This document shows, in pieces, positions 1 to 15,400 of a DNA stretch of 64,000 nucleotides. Source of the DNA: Hysterangium stoloniferum. Lineage: Eukaryota; Basidiomycota; Agaricomycetes; Hysterangiales; Hysterangiaceae. Position 1 is the first letter of the stretch. Each line of letters begins with the position of its first letter. The stretch lies in the NCBI GenBank assembly GCA_015178975.1, contig WHVD01000059.1, positions 124,001 to 188,000 on the forward strand. The letters are read 5' to 3'. The position numbers and the translations under genes were made by a program. The notes under the pieces are model-generated. The model saw only the letters and a program-made list of their open reading frames with translations, was not told the DNA's origin and ran no database searches.

Positions 1-3000
1 TTAGAACTTCTCTCTGGAGAGTGGGAAGTTATAAATGATATCCCAATGGATGCCACCCCCGAAAAGATTCGTCGTACAATCGATGTGGTCGTCGTTGCCC
101 TCTATTTCGAGGCTTCGCTTGCTCGCAATGGTACACAATCAAACCGGCGAGTCATTCAGGTTGCATGTAAGCTCATGAGACGCATCACGCCTTGCATCAG
201 TTTGGCTAAGTGGAAACCGAATGAACGTGCTGTAATCCTGATGGGTTTGGAGCCGTTGGTTTCCGATGGTGAATCTCAGCGGGAAGATGATCCTTGGGAC
301 TTGATGCTTGGTCCTGTCAAAGGCAGTGGTGTGAGACGAAGTACACTGACTAGACTGACTATAAATGCAAAGGCCGGTATTTCATCATCTCGAAGAGAAA
401 TTCAAAGTGTGCTCTGGAAAAGTGCCGATGTAAGTGGTAGCTATCAGCCTGGTTCAAGTAGATGAATCCGTACCACTTTCTCCTTAGGTTCAAGATGCAT
501 TTGAACCTGTGTTGGCGGTCTTGAGAACAACACTAGAAATTGTCACGACCGCTACCCAGCCTGCAGCAGGTGGTAAACAAGGAGATGACGACGATTTTGA
601 GCGTATCCAGGTTGCAAATACGACACCCTCAACGTCGCGTGCACAGCCCCGTGCAAAAGAATTCGCAATTGAACTATCGATGACTTTTTTGGCTGTCGCA
701 CCCATCCTTCAATCCCCTAATCACGCAGCAACCCATGATAGGCAACTGTTAGCACTCATGGAGGATTGTGATGATGCAGCATTTCTATCGTTGGGGCCAG
801 ACTTCCTTCACCATGTACGACATAAGCATCTCCGCATTACTGCCAAGATTGCAGAGAACTTCCTGGACCGTTTGCAAGAGGTCTTAAGGGACTCGTACTC
901 GACCAAGAGAAGCGTTAGTGGTGCATTGCTTTGTATTCAGTTTCTACATAGCACATCCCACCTCTGGTTGCAGCCTACGGTGACCAGCGAGACATTAGGG
1001 GACAGCATCCGTAGACTGCATCATTGGCTCGGACCTGCAATTGTACAAAAAAAATTGCCGTCGTGGAGGGTTAGAGATCGCCTCATTTGCTACCTCGACC
1101 ATTATTTGACCATTGACTATACTGAGGCATTTTGGCGCTCGTCCCCCGATAATGAAGGCGATAAACAGGTCACAAAATCCGATGATCACCTCCTTCCTTC
1201 GCATATACTGCCTTCGATTGCAGATGATGAGGACGTTCGGGTAAGATTACGTCTTGCGATTGCTAATAGCCGTTTGCTGCAAGCAGCCGGTATGACAAAC
1301 TTTAACCCAACGGATATCTATGACGAGACGAGACAATCATTGGGCAGAACTCTTGACCAGTAAGTTATAAAAAATATACCACCTTTTGTGCATTGATATC
1401 TCTTTTAGGCGTGAGCATATTCTGACGCGTTTGATATACCTTGGGAATGCTATGATTGTTAGCTCTGCCGTCCGCCGTGGACCATATTGGCATCTTATAG
1501 AGACCTGTCTACATGGCAACAGTGAATACCAATATACCGCCCCGATCCATGCAATTTTGTCGGCAGTTGCTGTACGGCTCGGATTCGTTGACCTACGCAC
1601 TCTGTTTGAGGTCTATGCTTCACAGATGGTCGAATCTTTCAACATATCTGAAAGAAGCTTCTTCACACTTCCACCATCTCTATTGGGGTATGAGAACCGT
1701 CGATCATGCAATCAGTTGTCTTTTTCTTTCTTCGCTCCCATGCTGCTAGCTGGAACAGTTGGCATGTCTGCGAATGAAGAACAAAGCAGGCTCCGATGTT
1801 TTGCTGATCACTGTCACAAAGCTCAGAAGTCTGTTGCCGACGGCGTGCTGGAATGTTTCCCGGATGCTGTGGGTGTTGCGATCGTGGATGCCCTTGCTCA
1901 ACGAACCGACACTTTAGAAGATCCATCCGCTCAGATCCGACGCGAGATCGGGACCATCTATGGGCTTACAAAGAAAGAGGATGCAGTTATTGGGCTTATT
2001 CAAAGGCAAGTAGACAGCGTTGTATATGTTATCATAAGGACCATACGCGATATCGACTATTCGCCTTCCGGATCAATTTTACAAGCTCTAACAGATCGAA
2101 CACTCTTTGAACGGGGTGCTCTAACTTTTACTGCCTTGAACGCATACAGAAAACCAGCAGATTTCGCTATGCATGAAGGGAACACGCCACTTTTCACCAC
2201 AGGGGCTATCATAGATTCCCTGGTATGGTTGAATGAGTATTGTGGCCAAGTTTTTGAATTGCACACTATTTATCACGTTATCCATTACCTTATAGCAGCG
2301 ATTGACGAGTCACCCCTGGTTAACGAACAGTTGCGGTTGGTCCATGCCTTGATGATATGGGTATCTATCAATACGACCAGCTTCAATGATGTTACTCTCC
2401 TACGCACCTTATTGCATGGTGCCGTGATCCTCCTATCCCAGTTTGATCTTGCAAGGTCTGCTCAAGGTATCATTGCTTGGGCATTAGGCCACTATCGCCA
2501 ACAGAAGCTTGAAGAACCAACTGTACCAGATATTATGAGTCGCATTGCAAGGATTGGACACGATTATTCTCAGACAAACGGCGATCCCGTTGTTGCTGCC
2601 CTTGGTATCGAAATAATTGATTGGATCGAGAAGGAGGTTCTCACCCTAGCAGTAGACAAGATGACGAAGAAGCCGGCCTTGAATGCATTAGTCTTATGGC
2701 CTAGGCACCCAGGACAGTCTCTAGCGGCCATTGCCGATGAAGCGAATCAATACCAAACATCGCACATGCTCTCTGAGATACTCCACGACCAACGGGATCC
2801 ATTGGGCAAGTTTCGTCTAGTCCGACGGCTTAGCGATCTGTCTGACATGGCAGTGTATTCGGCTGAACAATTTTGTGGACATGACTTTTGGCATCTTAAA
2901 AGCTGTATTCCTCAGCAGGATGATATACAGGATGAAGACATCAATGCTTTTGCGGATCTTCTATTCAAGCACGCTGCACAAATTCGTTCATTGGGTGCAG

Positions 3001-6000
3001 ATGTTATAACTTCACATTCTGCGCCAACCTTGCAAATACAGGAAGTTCAACAGGGAAAGCCGCCATCCTTAGCTGCAATGCGCTCTATAGTATTGTTACT
3101 CTTACACATTCTTTCAACGGAAGACTCGGTTCGGATACATCGTGCTTATACAGCTCTCCGTCTTATATTTGGTTTGAATATTGAGCACTTACAGGTCATA
3201 AAGGGGTGGCCTGTCGAATATCAAGAAGAAATAAAATATCTCTCGGTATGCGCCTTACCTCCCAAAATCGCCCATATACGGTCTCTTGAGGAACTAGGCA
3301 CTCAGGGGATCGTGCAAATTACCGATTTCCGGCAATGGATATGCCATACGGCCAAACTTTTCACCGAGATCCTTGCGACTAAAAGACCTTTTTATGCTCA
3401 ACTTTCTGTTTCGATCGATTCTGATCCAGCCCTTGCTGAACAAATACTCCCTGTGATTGTCCACTGCCTGCTTTGCACATTTGGCTCGAAAGCACGCATT
3501 GCTATCTCCACGTACTTTTCCTCTATTCTATCCGAAGGAACGCTACCTGATTGTTGTCGATCAATCATTGCGATAGTTCTGCATCTTAGAAATTTTGATT
3601 TAAATTCGCCATTCAATAAGCCTGATCCATTGGCCTACGATAAATGGTTAAGTATAGACTTCTATCTCTTAACTCGAGCAGCGATGGTATGCGGCGCATA
3701 TACTACTGCACTCTTGTTTCTTGAGTTAGCTGTGGAATACTCAAATATCTCTGCGGAGGACCCCTCGAATGAAGGTATATTATATGATATTTACAGTCAT
3801 ATCGAAGAGCCAGATGGCTTCTATGCCATCAAGCCTAGTGACGTTCATACCTTCTTGACCAAGAGGTTTCATCACGAAGGACAGTGGGACATGGCCTTTA
3901 AATTCCATGGAGCAGAATTTTCTGCTGGTCTTCATGTGTGGCAAGGGGCAGAAGGCATATGCCAGTCCCTTCATTCCAGTGGATTCGATAAACTTGCGAT
4001 GTCCGTGTTCCAGTCCTCTCATTCGTCTACATCGGAGAGTGTTCAGACTGTCTCCAAACTCGGATACGAGTTAGCCTGGCGTACCCAGATGTGGGATCTA
4101 CCCGAACCACGCGACCACAAGGAAACTGGTTCTGCACTTTACACAGCTTTACGTGCCATTCATCGGAACAGAGATCAGGGTACTGTTGATGCTCTTCTTC
4201 GGACCGCATGCCGCGACGAGATACGATGTTTGAGTCTAACACGTAACGAAGATATGGTCGCCATACGGACACACGTTCGAACGATTATATCTCTGGCTGA
4301 GATCAGAAAATGGCGCGAACATACTGTGCAAGAACAGCTAGTGCACAATACTCTTGCACCCCGACTCTCTGAAGACTTTGTAAATATTTCTTCAGACTTC
4401 GAGTAGGTCAACTCCCAGTCCCTACCATATATTGTGACCTAATTCACTGGCTATTATAGTTTTTCGACTCTTGAAGGCATCGTGGCCACTCGCATGAGTC
4501 TTCTGCTTTCCATCAAACAACGTGAACAACGTGATCAGATTGGTGATTTAGAATCGCCTACTGTCAGGGAAGTGAAGCAGCTGGAGAGCAAGTGTCTTCT
4601 TAGGCTATCCGAAGCAGCCCGACTGTCTGAGAACCATCAAACAGCATTGAATGCAATTATACACGCCCAACGTCTAGAGAACATTCCATCGTTTGAAGTA
4701 GGCGAAGAGTTTTCGCAAGTTCTCTGGTTATTAAAGGAGCAAAAATCGGCTGTAGAGTATCTCAAGCGCCTCGTCTTTAGCATTGCAGAGACAGTCAAAG
4801 ACACTCAGGGTGCGACAAAATGTGCTCTGGCACTATCTCGTTTAGTTCGTCCCGAATTTTAGTGAACTGGTCGTTTCATAGACTAAATCTCCGTTATTAC
4901 CAGGGCACATGGAGTGCAGAGGCTTGTTTACAAAAACCCGAGGATATTCGCGAAGAATATTTCGTTCCTGCTACAAATTCACTTCTGGAGAGTAAGGAAG
5001 CTGGCCGATCTCTACATCCTAAACTCGCTGCAGTCTTCCAGCAGTATGCACTGTTTGCTGAGGAGCAATACCACGCCATATTACGATCCCCAGAAGTATC
5101 GAGACTGAAAGTGTACACTGATCGGAAGAAGCTAGAGGTCGAACAACTTGAAAGAACTATGGCCGCTGGTGCTCATATGGACCAGCATTTTAAGGAACAT
5201 GTTCGAAAAGCTCGTATGCTCCAGGCTGAGGACGAGGCGCAGTATGCGGTGCACACTCAAGCCCAGGCGACTTTCCTCGGTCAAGCAACCGAGATGTATG
5301 CGCGTTGTCTCCAAGCGTCTGACGAGTTTGATGATAGCGCAATCATCCGATTCTGCTCTCTGTGGTTTGCCAACTTCAATGATTCGGCCATTCAAAAAGA
5401 ATTTAAAAGCGCATTGAGGATGATTCCGTCTCGCAAGTTTATCTCGCTTGCACGCCAGCTTTCCGCTCGACTATCGAAGCCAGATGATGCAATCGATGTA
5501 CCCCTAGCTCAAACACTCTTAGAGCAGCTTATCATCCGGATATGCAACGAGCACCCCTTCCATATTGCCTATCAAGTATGGGCTTTACGACAAATAGATA
5601 ACAGCCTCCCAAAAGAGCCAAACCGACGTCACTCAGGGCGGCATTCCGTTGACGCGTCAGTGCCTTCAAGTAGGTCTAGGGCTGCTGAGGGGGTGTTCTC
5701 CAAATGTCTCCAGTATGGACCGGGTGCAGAGCGATTGCATCAAATCGACTTTGCATGTACGGCGTTTCTTGAATGGGCCATTTACCCTATTAAGAAGAGC
5801 GGAAAGAATGGGGATAAAAGTTCCAGTCGTGGACCGATTCCTGATATCCGTCTGAAGAAGGTCGTCGATTTTCTCATTCCTGTGACAACAGCCCATACCC
5901 CAGTTGATTTCACCATGAAGTACGAAGATCTGATTACGATTAAGAAATATGCACCGAATTTCAAGACAGCTGGAGGCCAAGCCCTCCCCAAGATTACAGA

Positions 6001-7352
6001 CTGTATTGGTAGCGACGGAAAGTGCTACGTACAGCTGGTATGTTGCTGCCAGCTCAATATCGGCGCCGATGCTGATATTTGCAAAGTTCAAGGGTGAGGG
6101 AAATGATGATTTGCGTCAGGATGCAGTGATGGAACAAGTTTTCGAGCTTGTCAATGTTATTCTCAAACGAGATCGCCATACGAAAAAACGTGAACTAAAC
6201 ATTCGATGTTATAAAGTTATTCCGCTCTCGCCTCAAGCTGGTCTCTTGGAGTTCGTGCAGCACACCATGCCGTTACAAAATTGGTTAGGGCCGGCACACG
6301 CAAAGTAGGAGAAGCTAACCTGTCAGATAAATCTAACTGATTTACATTCATCGACAGGTATCGTCCAACTGACCTCTCAGCCAATGACTGTAGGTCAAAG
6401 ATGGATAGTTGGCGTGGTGGGACTGGCGCAGGTCCGTTGCGCATGCGGAGCGAAGAAGTAGTGGCGGAGTATGTGAAGATGAAAAAAAAGTTCCGCCCTG
6501 TCTTTCGCCACTTTTTCACCGAGAAAAACAAGTTACCCATGGCATGGTTCTCGGCTAGGCTGAAATATGCGCGTAGCGTGGCAACCACCTCCATTGTTGG
6601 TCACATTCTAGGTCTAGGTGATAGACATGTGTCGAATATTTTGATCGATGACACTTCTGGTGAATTAGTGCATATTGACTTGGGAATTGCCTTCGATCAG
6701 GTAGGTTCCACTGCTTTTCAGCTATACCGGGTACTATCTCATGGTGAACGTAGGGCAAACTCCTTCCCATCCCAGAACTTGTTCCATTCCGATTAACGGA
6801 AGACATAGTAGACGGATTCGGGATTGCGGGCACAGAAGGTGTCTTCAGGCGCTGTGCAGAAGAGACGCTTCGAGTGCTGCGTACAGAGTCGGGAGTCATC
6901 ATCAGCGTCCTTGAAGTCTTCAGACACGACCCGCTACACTCCTGGTTCGTTGACTTCTTTCTGCCGGCATTGCGGCTAGACATCTTATTCTATATCTCGA
7001 TAACAGGGCCGCAAACGCTCTACGTATTCAGCGTATCCAAGCCTCTAGAGGCAGCGAAGGCTCTACACACACACACTCCGCCCCACCGGTTACTATGACC
7101 AACTTCAGCGTGGGTATCGACATGGAAAGTGACAATGCAGAGGAAAGTGCCGATCGAGCTTTGACTTCTGTAAGGCGAAAACTCGACCAATCCCTCAGTG
7201 TGCAATACACTGTTAATGAGCTTATCACGGCTGCGACAGACGTGAAGAATTTGAGTCATATATTCAGAGGTGATGATAATCGTCATATTGGCCGAAGGGA
7301 ATGATAGCTGACTGCTCCGACATCTTTCACAGGCTGGAGTCCATTTTACTAG
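1..7352 (+). CDS. TEL1: Tel1/ATM phosphatidylinositol-3-kinase-like protein kinase, 5' truncated by window edge
   Basis: Nuclear serine/threonine kinase of the PIKK family; Tel1/ATM senses double-strand breaks with Mre11 complexes and maintains telomeres. The frame is open from base 1, so the N-terminus (TAN region) lies outside. I splice exons 1-429, 488-1359, 1409-4402, 4460-4844, 4904-6037, 6087-6304, 6358-6700, 6754-6944, 7007-7269 and 7333-7352; they sum to 6849 nt (2282 codons plus stop) with GT-AG introns of 49-63 nt. Helical FAT sequence (about residues 1150-1750) precedes the kinase domain (about 1910-2210), which shows the catalytic loop [13 protein letters not shown], the activation-loop start [10 protein letters not shown] and [14 protein letters not shown]. 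The C-terminus is a FATC domain, [20 protein letters not shown], completed only by the last 20-nt exon to FRGWSPFY. The [12 protein letters not shown] signature and the FATC end favour Tel1/ATM over ATR or TOR. Convergent with the PAK gene 427 bp downstream. Confidence 0.95.
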
Positions 7353-7779
7353 TATACTTATACGTTATCATTGTAATCTGCGCTCCATCTCGTCCATATG
7401 ATAATCGCTCAAATTGTACTACAGCTGTACAATGTATCATTTAGAAGTTTCACATGGTCTGCGTTACGCATGTATATTACCAAGCAAACGAGGAAGCGAG
7501 TAGCGAGTACATGGTGGAGTCTATCTAAACGCAACAAGGAAAATGGAGAAAGTCCAACGGCACGAAACCAAATGGGTTATTTATGTTATGATATAGCAAG
7601 GTGACGTGTTATCTCTGAAGATGGTCGTGTTGGCACAGAGGGTTGTTTGGGCAAGAGGTATGAACATTGGGTTGAATTGGGAGATGCGTTTGGGTCATGA
7701 GGGAATAGAGGAAGGTGGGTAGCATGTAAGTAGAAAGAAAAACAAAACAGGAAATGTAGTCCTTATATCATCTATCCTC
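7353..7779. other. convergent intergenic region
   Basis: This 427-bp stretch lies between the stops of TEL1 (+) and the PAK kinase gene (-). It must hold both 3' UTRs and 3'-end signals. It contains only short open frames and no recognisable element. Confidence 0.7.
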
Positions 7780-10371
<2,592 letters not shown>

Positions 10372-12306
10372 GTCTTGGAGAGAACGTCGAGCACGATCAG
10401 TGCGGTTCTAGTTTCGAGTAGGGTTTTGAAGCTTTTTGAGAAAGGAGCCTTAAAGAGCCTCTTGTTCAGGTTTGAAATGGAAACTGTGGAAACCAGTGAT
10501 TAGACAGACGGTGTTGGCGGTGTTTCAATTCTGCGGTCCATACGGCCACACTGCTGGTTGCTTAGTCAGCGTTTTCACAAATGGTTGGAAGGCACACTGC
10601 ACTGCCTTCAAATAAATCATAAAATAATTTTAGAAATCTCGTTTTGCTCATTGATGGCAATATTCTCGGGTAGCAATGACTCGTTGTTGATCGTTCAAAA
10701 TATCTTTCAGGTCCAAGTTAAGTGGGTCCGTGACGGACAGCCCGGAATGAGCAAATGCTCGATGGGAACACGCGGTTACAGGGAGTTGCAATAATTGGAG
10801 TTGGAAGAAGCGAAGTCGAATTCGGTATAGTAGCAAAAATCACGCATATTCGGCAAATACCCACGTGCTAGCCAAAGACTGACCATAATAGGGTTACACA
10901 GCTAATCAGGCTCACAGAACTCACTGCTACCACGATGTTTCTTTGACAAGCTCCAGGCGGGATATGTGGTACTGTAGGCTGTTATTGGCCGAACTGTTCG
11001 ACATGTTCTCCTCACTCACTGCCTTGACATTAAGCAATTGTGCCACACCGCACCAGCACCGCCTCCGCCCGTACTGTCTATAATAGCAGGATAGCAGTCC
11101 GGTTAAAGATAATAATATTGAATTACGCCACGCCGTCGCAGACACGCGAAATATGAATTTGTGGGACTCGCTGGAAGAGGCCTCGCCGTATCATAAGTTC
11201 CTGGTTCTAAGGTGCCCCAGCCCACCAGTGGACATCATCATGATGTTATTCTTCGATGCAATCACCTCTGATTCTAGTCAAACCCACGCGGTCAACATCG
11301 TGCAGCTGACGGGAATGATCACTTACAGTGGGCTTCAACAGGATAAACAGGAATGAAGCACATGAGACACGTGTAGAAAATGCGGCTTTAATTCAGCCTG
11401 TGGACATGGATGAGTTACACAACAGGTCGTGTGATGAGGATCCTACGGGCCGTACAGGTCGACTCTCTGAAGATGCTACACGAAGAATTCGGAGCATGCA
11501 TGTACATTCACCAAAACAGAATGGCCAGAAGCTGGCCCTGACGCCTTCAGGAACAGATTCGGAGCAGAGAACATTTCTGACGGAAATCTGATAGCTACAG
11601 GCAAAGATTCTTCTTCTTGAGAGAAATGATGAGAGAAGAGCCAAGATGAGATTGAAGGGGTGTGTCCAACTTGGCCAAGTATTTGACTTCTGGGGGCCAA
11701 GTCCTTACCAGTGATTGATGTGCCCGATCCATTATATTAATAGCCGTGGCATTCAACCAAACCTCAACTCGAAAAAATCTAAGGAAAACCTCCAGGATAA
11801 TGATCAATATTTGGAAGTTAAAAAAAGGATTGATCGGTGAAGACTGACCGATTTAAAACGTCCCATCCGAAGAGATAAGATAGGTCGAGTTTATACCTCA
11901 TGTCACGTCGCGTCGTCACGTTGGTAACACATCAAATAGCCACTCTCTGCCAGTAGAGATCATCTTTGTGCCTCTATTACCACATACATCGCCCGTCGCG
12001 GTAGTCGGTTTCATAACGTACATGTGAAAATGACCGAAGAGTCGTGTCAGAGGCACCGTTTTCGTCAAAGATCGTCGCCAAACTGAGGTTCTGAATTATA
12101 ATCCTTCACAAAAAACTGAGTGTCAGTGCGGTGATATTTCCAGAAAACAAAGCAATTTTGACTCACAAACTAAAACAAGGATAATAAAACAATTTATGTT
12201 CACGTCCGAGGAGTTATAGTATTTCTTACCATGATTATCATGGTAGTTGATTTGTACCTGTAGGTACGGAGTATAGATATAACTTTGTAATGGCCGAGAT
12301 ATCAGC
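10372..12306. other. gene-poor region with no recognised gene
   Basis: This region follows the PAK start codon, so its first few hundred bases are the likely promoter and 5' UTR of that gene. The remaining open frames are below about 90 codons, overlap on both strands and show no recognisable domain. I see no transposon ends here. Confidence 0.6.
12227..12245. repeat. near-perfect palindrome upstream of tRNA-Pro
   Basis: TACCATGAT and ATCATGGTA form 9-bp inverted arms around a single T. The palindrome lies about 60 bp upstream of the tRNA. No function can be assigned. Confidence 0.5.
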
Positions 12307-12410
12307 GGCCCAATGGTCTAGTAGTATGATACCTCCTTCGGGATTATATCCCGCCTGATTACTCGGGCTGAGATTGGAGGTGGTCCCGGGTTCAATTCCC
12401 GGTTGAGCCC
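12307..12410 (+). tRNA. tRNA-Pro (anticodon CGG) with 32-nt intron
   Basis: A complete cloverleaf can be drawn. The acceptor arms are GGCCCAA and TTGAGCC with discriminator C at 12410. The D arm follows TG/GTCTAG, and the anticodon stem CCTCC pairs with GGAGG (12332-12336 with 12376-12380). The loop is TTCGGG plus T, with anticodon CGG at 12339-12341. The T arm is CCGGG-TTCAATT-CCCGG. The intron at 12343-12374 sits in the canonical place between positions 37 and 38; removing it leaves 72 nt. Acceptor pair 4-69 is a C-A mismatch, a mild oddity. CCA is not encoded, as expected in eukaryotes. Confidence 0.88.
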
Positions 12411-15400
12411 ACTTTTTTGCGCGTTTGCGGTTTGACTCGACCAACTCAAAAAGTCGGACATTTCTTCGCAATTTCTAAAGAACAATGAATTCACTTCGTA
12501 AAAAAAATTAATCACTTGATTTTTCCGTGTCTATTTTAGAGGCCCATCAGGTAAAGACCTCTCTAGTGTAGCGGTAACAATTGACTAGATTTTTTCATGT
12601 CACGTTTGGAAACTCATCATACCAACCCTCCTCCGATCCTCTCCCAGTCTTGAAATGTCGAATTTGGTTGTAATACCGATAAAAGCTGGTTTTCGATTCG
12701 GCTCTTGCTTCATCAAGTTCTATATATGCTCGCGGCGCATAGGCCTTACTCTTGACAATTGGTTGTAAAGACGATCTTATATATAGCCCTAAAAATGGAC
12801 AAGAATGCAACGCATTTATGTTAGCACCCTCCACTAGTCACCTAAATCAAGGGTCCCTCCGCCTACTGCCTCCAATTTTACATTTCTTCGGGATGAGTCT
12901 GGCACCGTTCATTTATCCTGCGATTCGTTTCCTTGTAGCAATTTCCATGATTCGTGGCGCCGAATCTGAGAGCGTGCGTTGGCATCCTACACTTGTTGAG
13001 ATGTCTAAATTGCCTTTGCTTCAAGCTCTTCCCTCCTCATTTTTTATCTATATAACTACTGCTTCCATTGCTTCTATTATACAACTCTTGAACGATGGTC
13101 TAGGGGTGTGGTAGTCCGTGGTAACCAGACTGGGCTAGCCACTACGACCGCCCGATGGTGTTTCAGGCAGGGACTTTTCTGTCATATCATCGAAAAGAGA
13201 AGTCCTCAATATTACCCAATAAGGGCTTTATAGATGTCCATTATGGGTACATAGCGATCCAAGACAGTCAGTAGGATACTGATTCTCGATTGTCGACATT
13301 CTCATGAGGTGGGGAAAATATCCACAACCCAGTGTTTCCTGGCGGTGCGCAATATTACTTAGTAACGGAGTTGCACAATGGATATATATTGGCATTAATC
13401 CTTTGCTTTACTTGCATAAGGATAAAAATACCATAACGCGCCTGGACGACCTCAAATTATCTTCTGGATGTTAGTGCACTTCTCAATAGGTAATGGCTGT
13501 ATCACCACACTGCCATATCTCACGAGTATGTTTGTGTCCCATACAACCTTCTTCTCTGCTGTTAAGAATTGTGTCAGGAAGGCTGCCAGCAAATAAGCGT
13601 TTGACAGCTAAGGGGTGTGGCGAAACGCCGAGACCAGGCCACGAGGAGAAGTTAATCTCTAGCAGGATCTCTTCTGCCCTGCAAACGGTATTCTCCTCGA
13701 CCAAGATTTGTGCACAAGGTACCGGATCAAACTTTTGTTGCACAATTCTCAGCGTGTCGGCCCAAGGCTGCGAATAGTTCCGAAATAAGAGCGGGGGCTT
13801 TTTTTAACTGTCCAGTCCGAAAAACTCAATTCTGCACCCGCCTACGTTGGGGATCTAAGAAACCCAAGCGAAGAATTCGGGCATGTGTGATTGTTTGACT
13901 GCTTCACTCGCATAATTGATATTTGCAACGATCCCATAGAACGGATACCAGCATTAATGTCTCTGATGAGTATAATATGAATATAGCGGTCGTGGAGACG
14001 GTGGGCGAAGATCTCCCGCTATAAGTTGCCAACTAAGCAAGGGCAAGATATATTTCCCCCCGACCGGCCCTTGCTCTTTACCGGGATCAGACTACATTGT
14101 CCGTGGCAAGAATCACAGGAGTTTTCCCTATAGCAGGCTGGGAAGAATGTCGGGAAAGGCGAAGAGAGGCACTGTCCTCGAATAAAAACCCATGACGCTA
14201 GTAATGGAGAGAACGCTGCCGTAATATCTGCTTTTGCACGATGCTTCCTGGGCTTCGATTTTTAAACTCGCCCTCATGACTTCATTGATAATCCGTCAAG
14301 AAGAAGTCGGTTCTCAAACTTCTCATGTACCAGTCTGCTATTCGACACACTATGCGTATGTGTGCAACGTTGCGGGTGCCGCCATTTGTGTCCAAAAATC
14401 TCCCGTCCGTTACTCTTTTGAGATAATATGGCGTTTCCGAATTTCTGTTTTCATACTCCAGGTTTCGGATGCCTCTCTAACTCGCTTATGCGGTTCGGAG
14501 CCTGCGACATTGGTTTCAAGTGAAAATAGCATGCGAGAACGGTCAATATGGAACGGTTCATTAACGTAGATTTCTCTATTCCGTATGGTCAAAGTTAGGT
14601 TGGCGAGATGATGTGGCCATTGAAATAGTGCATACATTAAAGCACGACTAAATAATTCATAGGAGAAATTAATCCCTATACACGGCAGCAGCACCAACAT
14701 TGACTCAGGCCGTCAATGGCCGTGTAGCACTGCGACTAGGCGACAATTTACACATCCCCGCACCGGGGGTTCCATCTATTTGAGCATAAAGGTCGACGCG
14801 CAGCGCGATTTAATGTGATAATTGGAGAGGATAGTGTCACGTCGGTAGAATAGGTAATTTGCGACCTGCTTGATCTATAACTCGTGCGGTTTGGCAGATG
14901 TTGTGTATGGCAAGATGTAAAGGGGATGTTGCCTGGTGAGCCAAACGAACAGAACCGGACTTGCCTTTATATCTGCGAGGCTTTGCGGATTGACTATGAG
15001 AAAGCCCTCCGGACCAGCATCGTCGAAGTTGTTGTTCGTCGTGCACAGGGAAAATGTCTTTGAGCGGAATATCATACAAGGCATGATCTGTTTCCCTACC
15101 ATACTAGCTGAGAGAGTACGAGTCGCTCGCCTTGTTGACAGGGACACTGACCAAAAATTTAGCCAAGGCGTAGTAGAACTAAGCCAATAAAAGCAATGGT
15201 AGACAAAGCATAAGTAGGCCATCAGGGAAGCGCAGCTCGCTCCTTCTGCCATTCCCTGGGGAGTTTTATGTGTTTTACCAAGAAATGCGTTGAGAGAATA
15301 GTATGAGTCCGTTGGATGATACTAAATCTATGTTTTAACATCTTATGTTGAATAACCACGGTTGTGTACGTGACATTTGAGAAATGTTCCATCATCCATC

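Noticed and set aside
12238..12515. Open frames over the tRNA-Pro region on the minus strand
   Set aside because: The peptide motif PGIEPGTTSN is the translated T arm of the tRNA, a well-known artefact.
12752..13114. 120-codon open frame (+) near tRNA-Pro
   Set aside because: Hydrophobic but without domain, start context or splice partners I can support.
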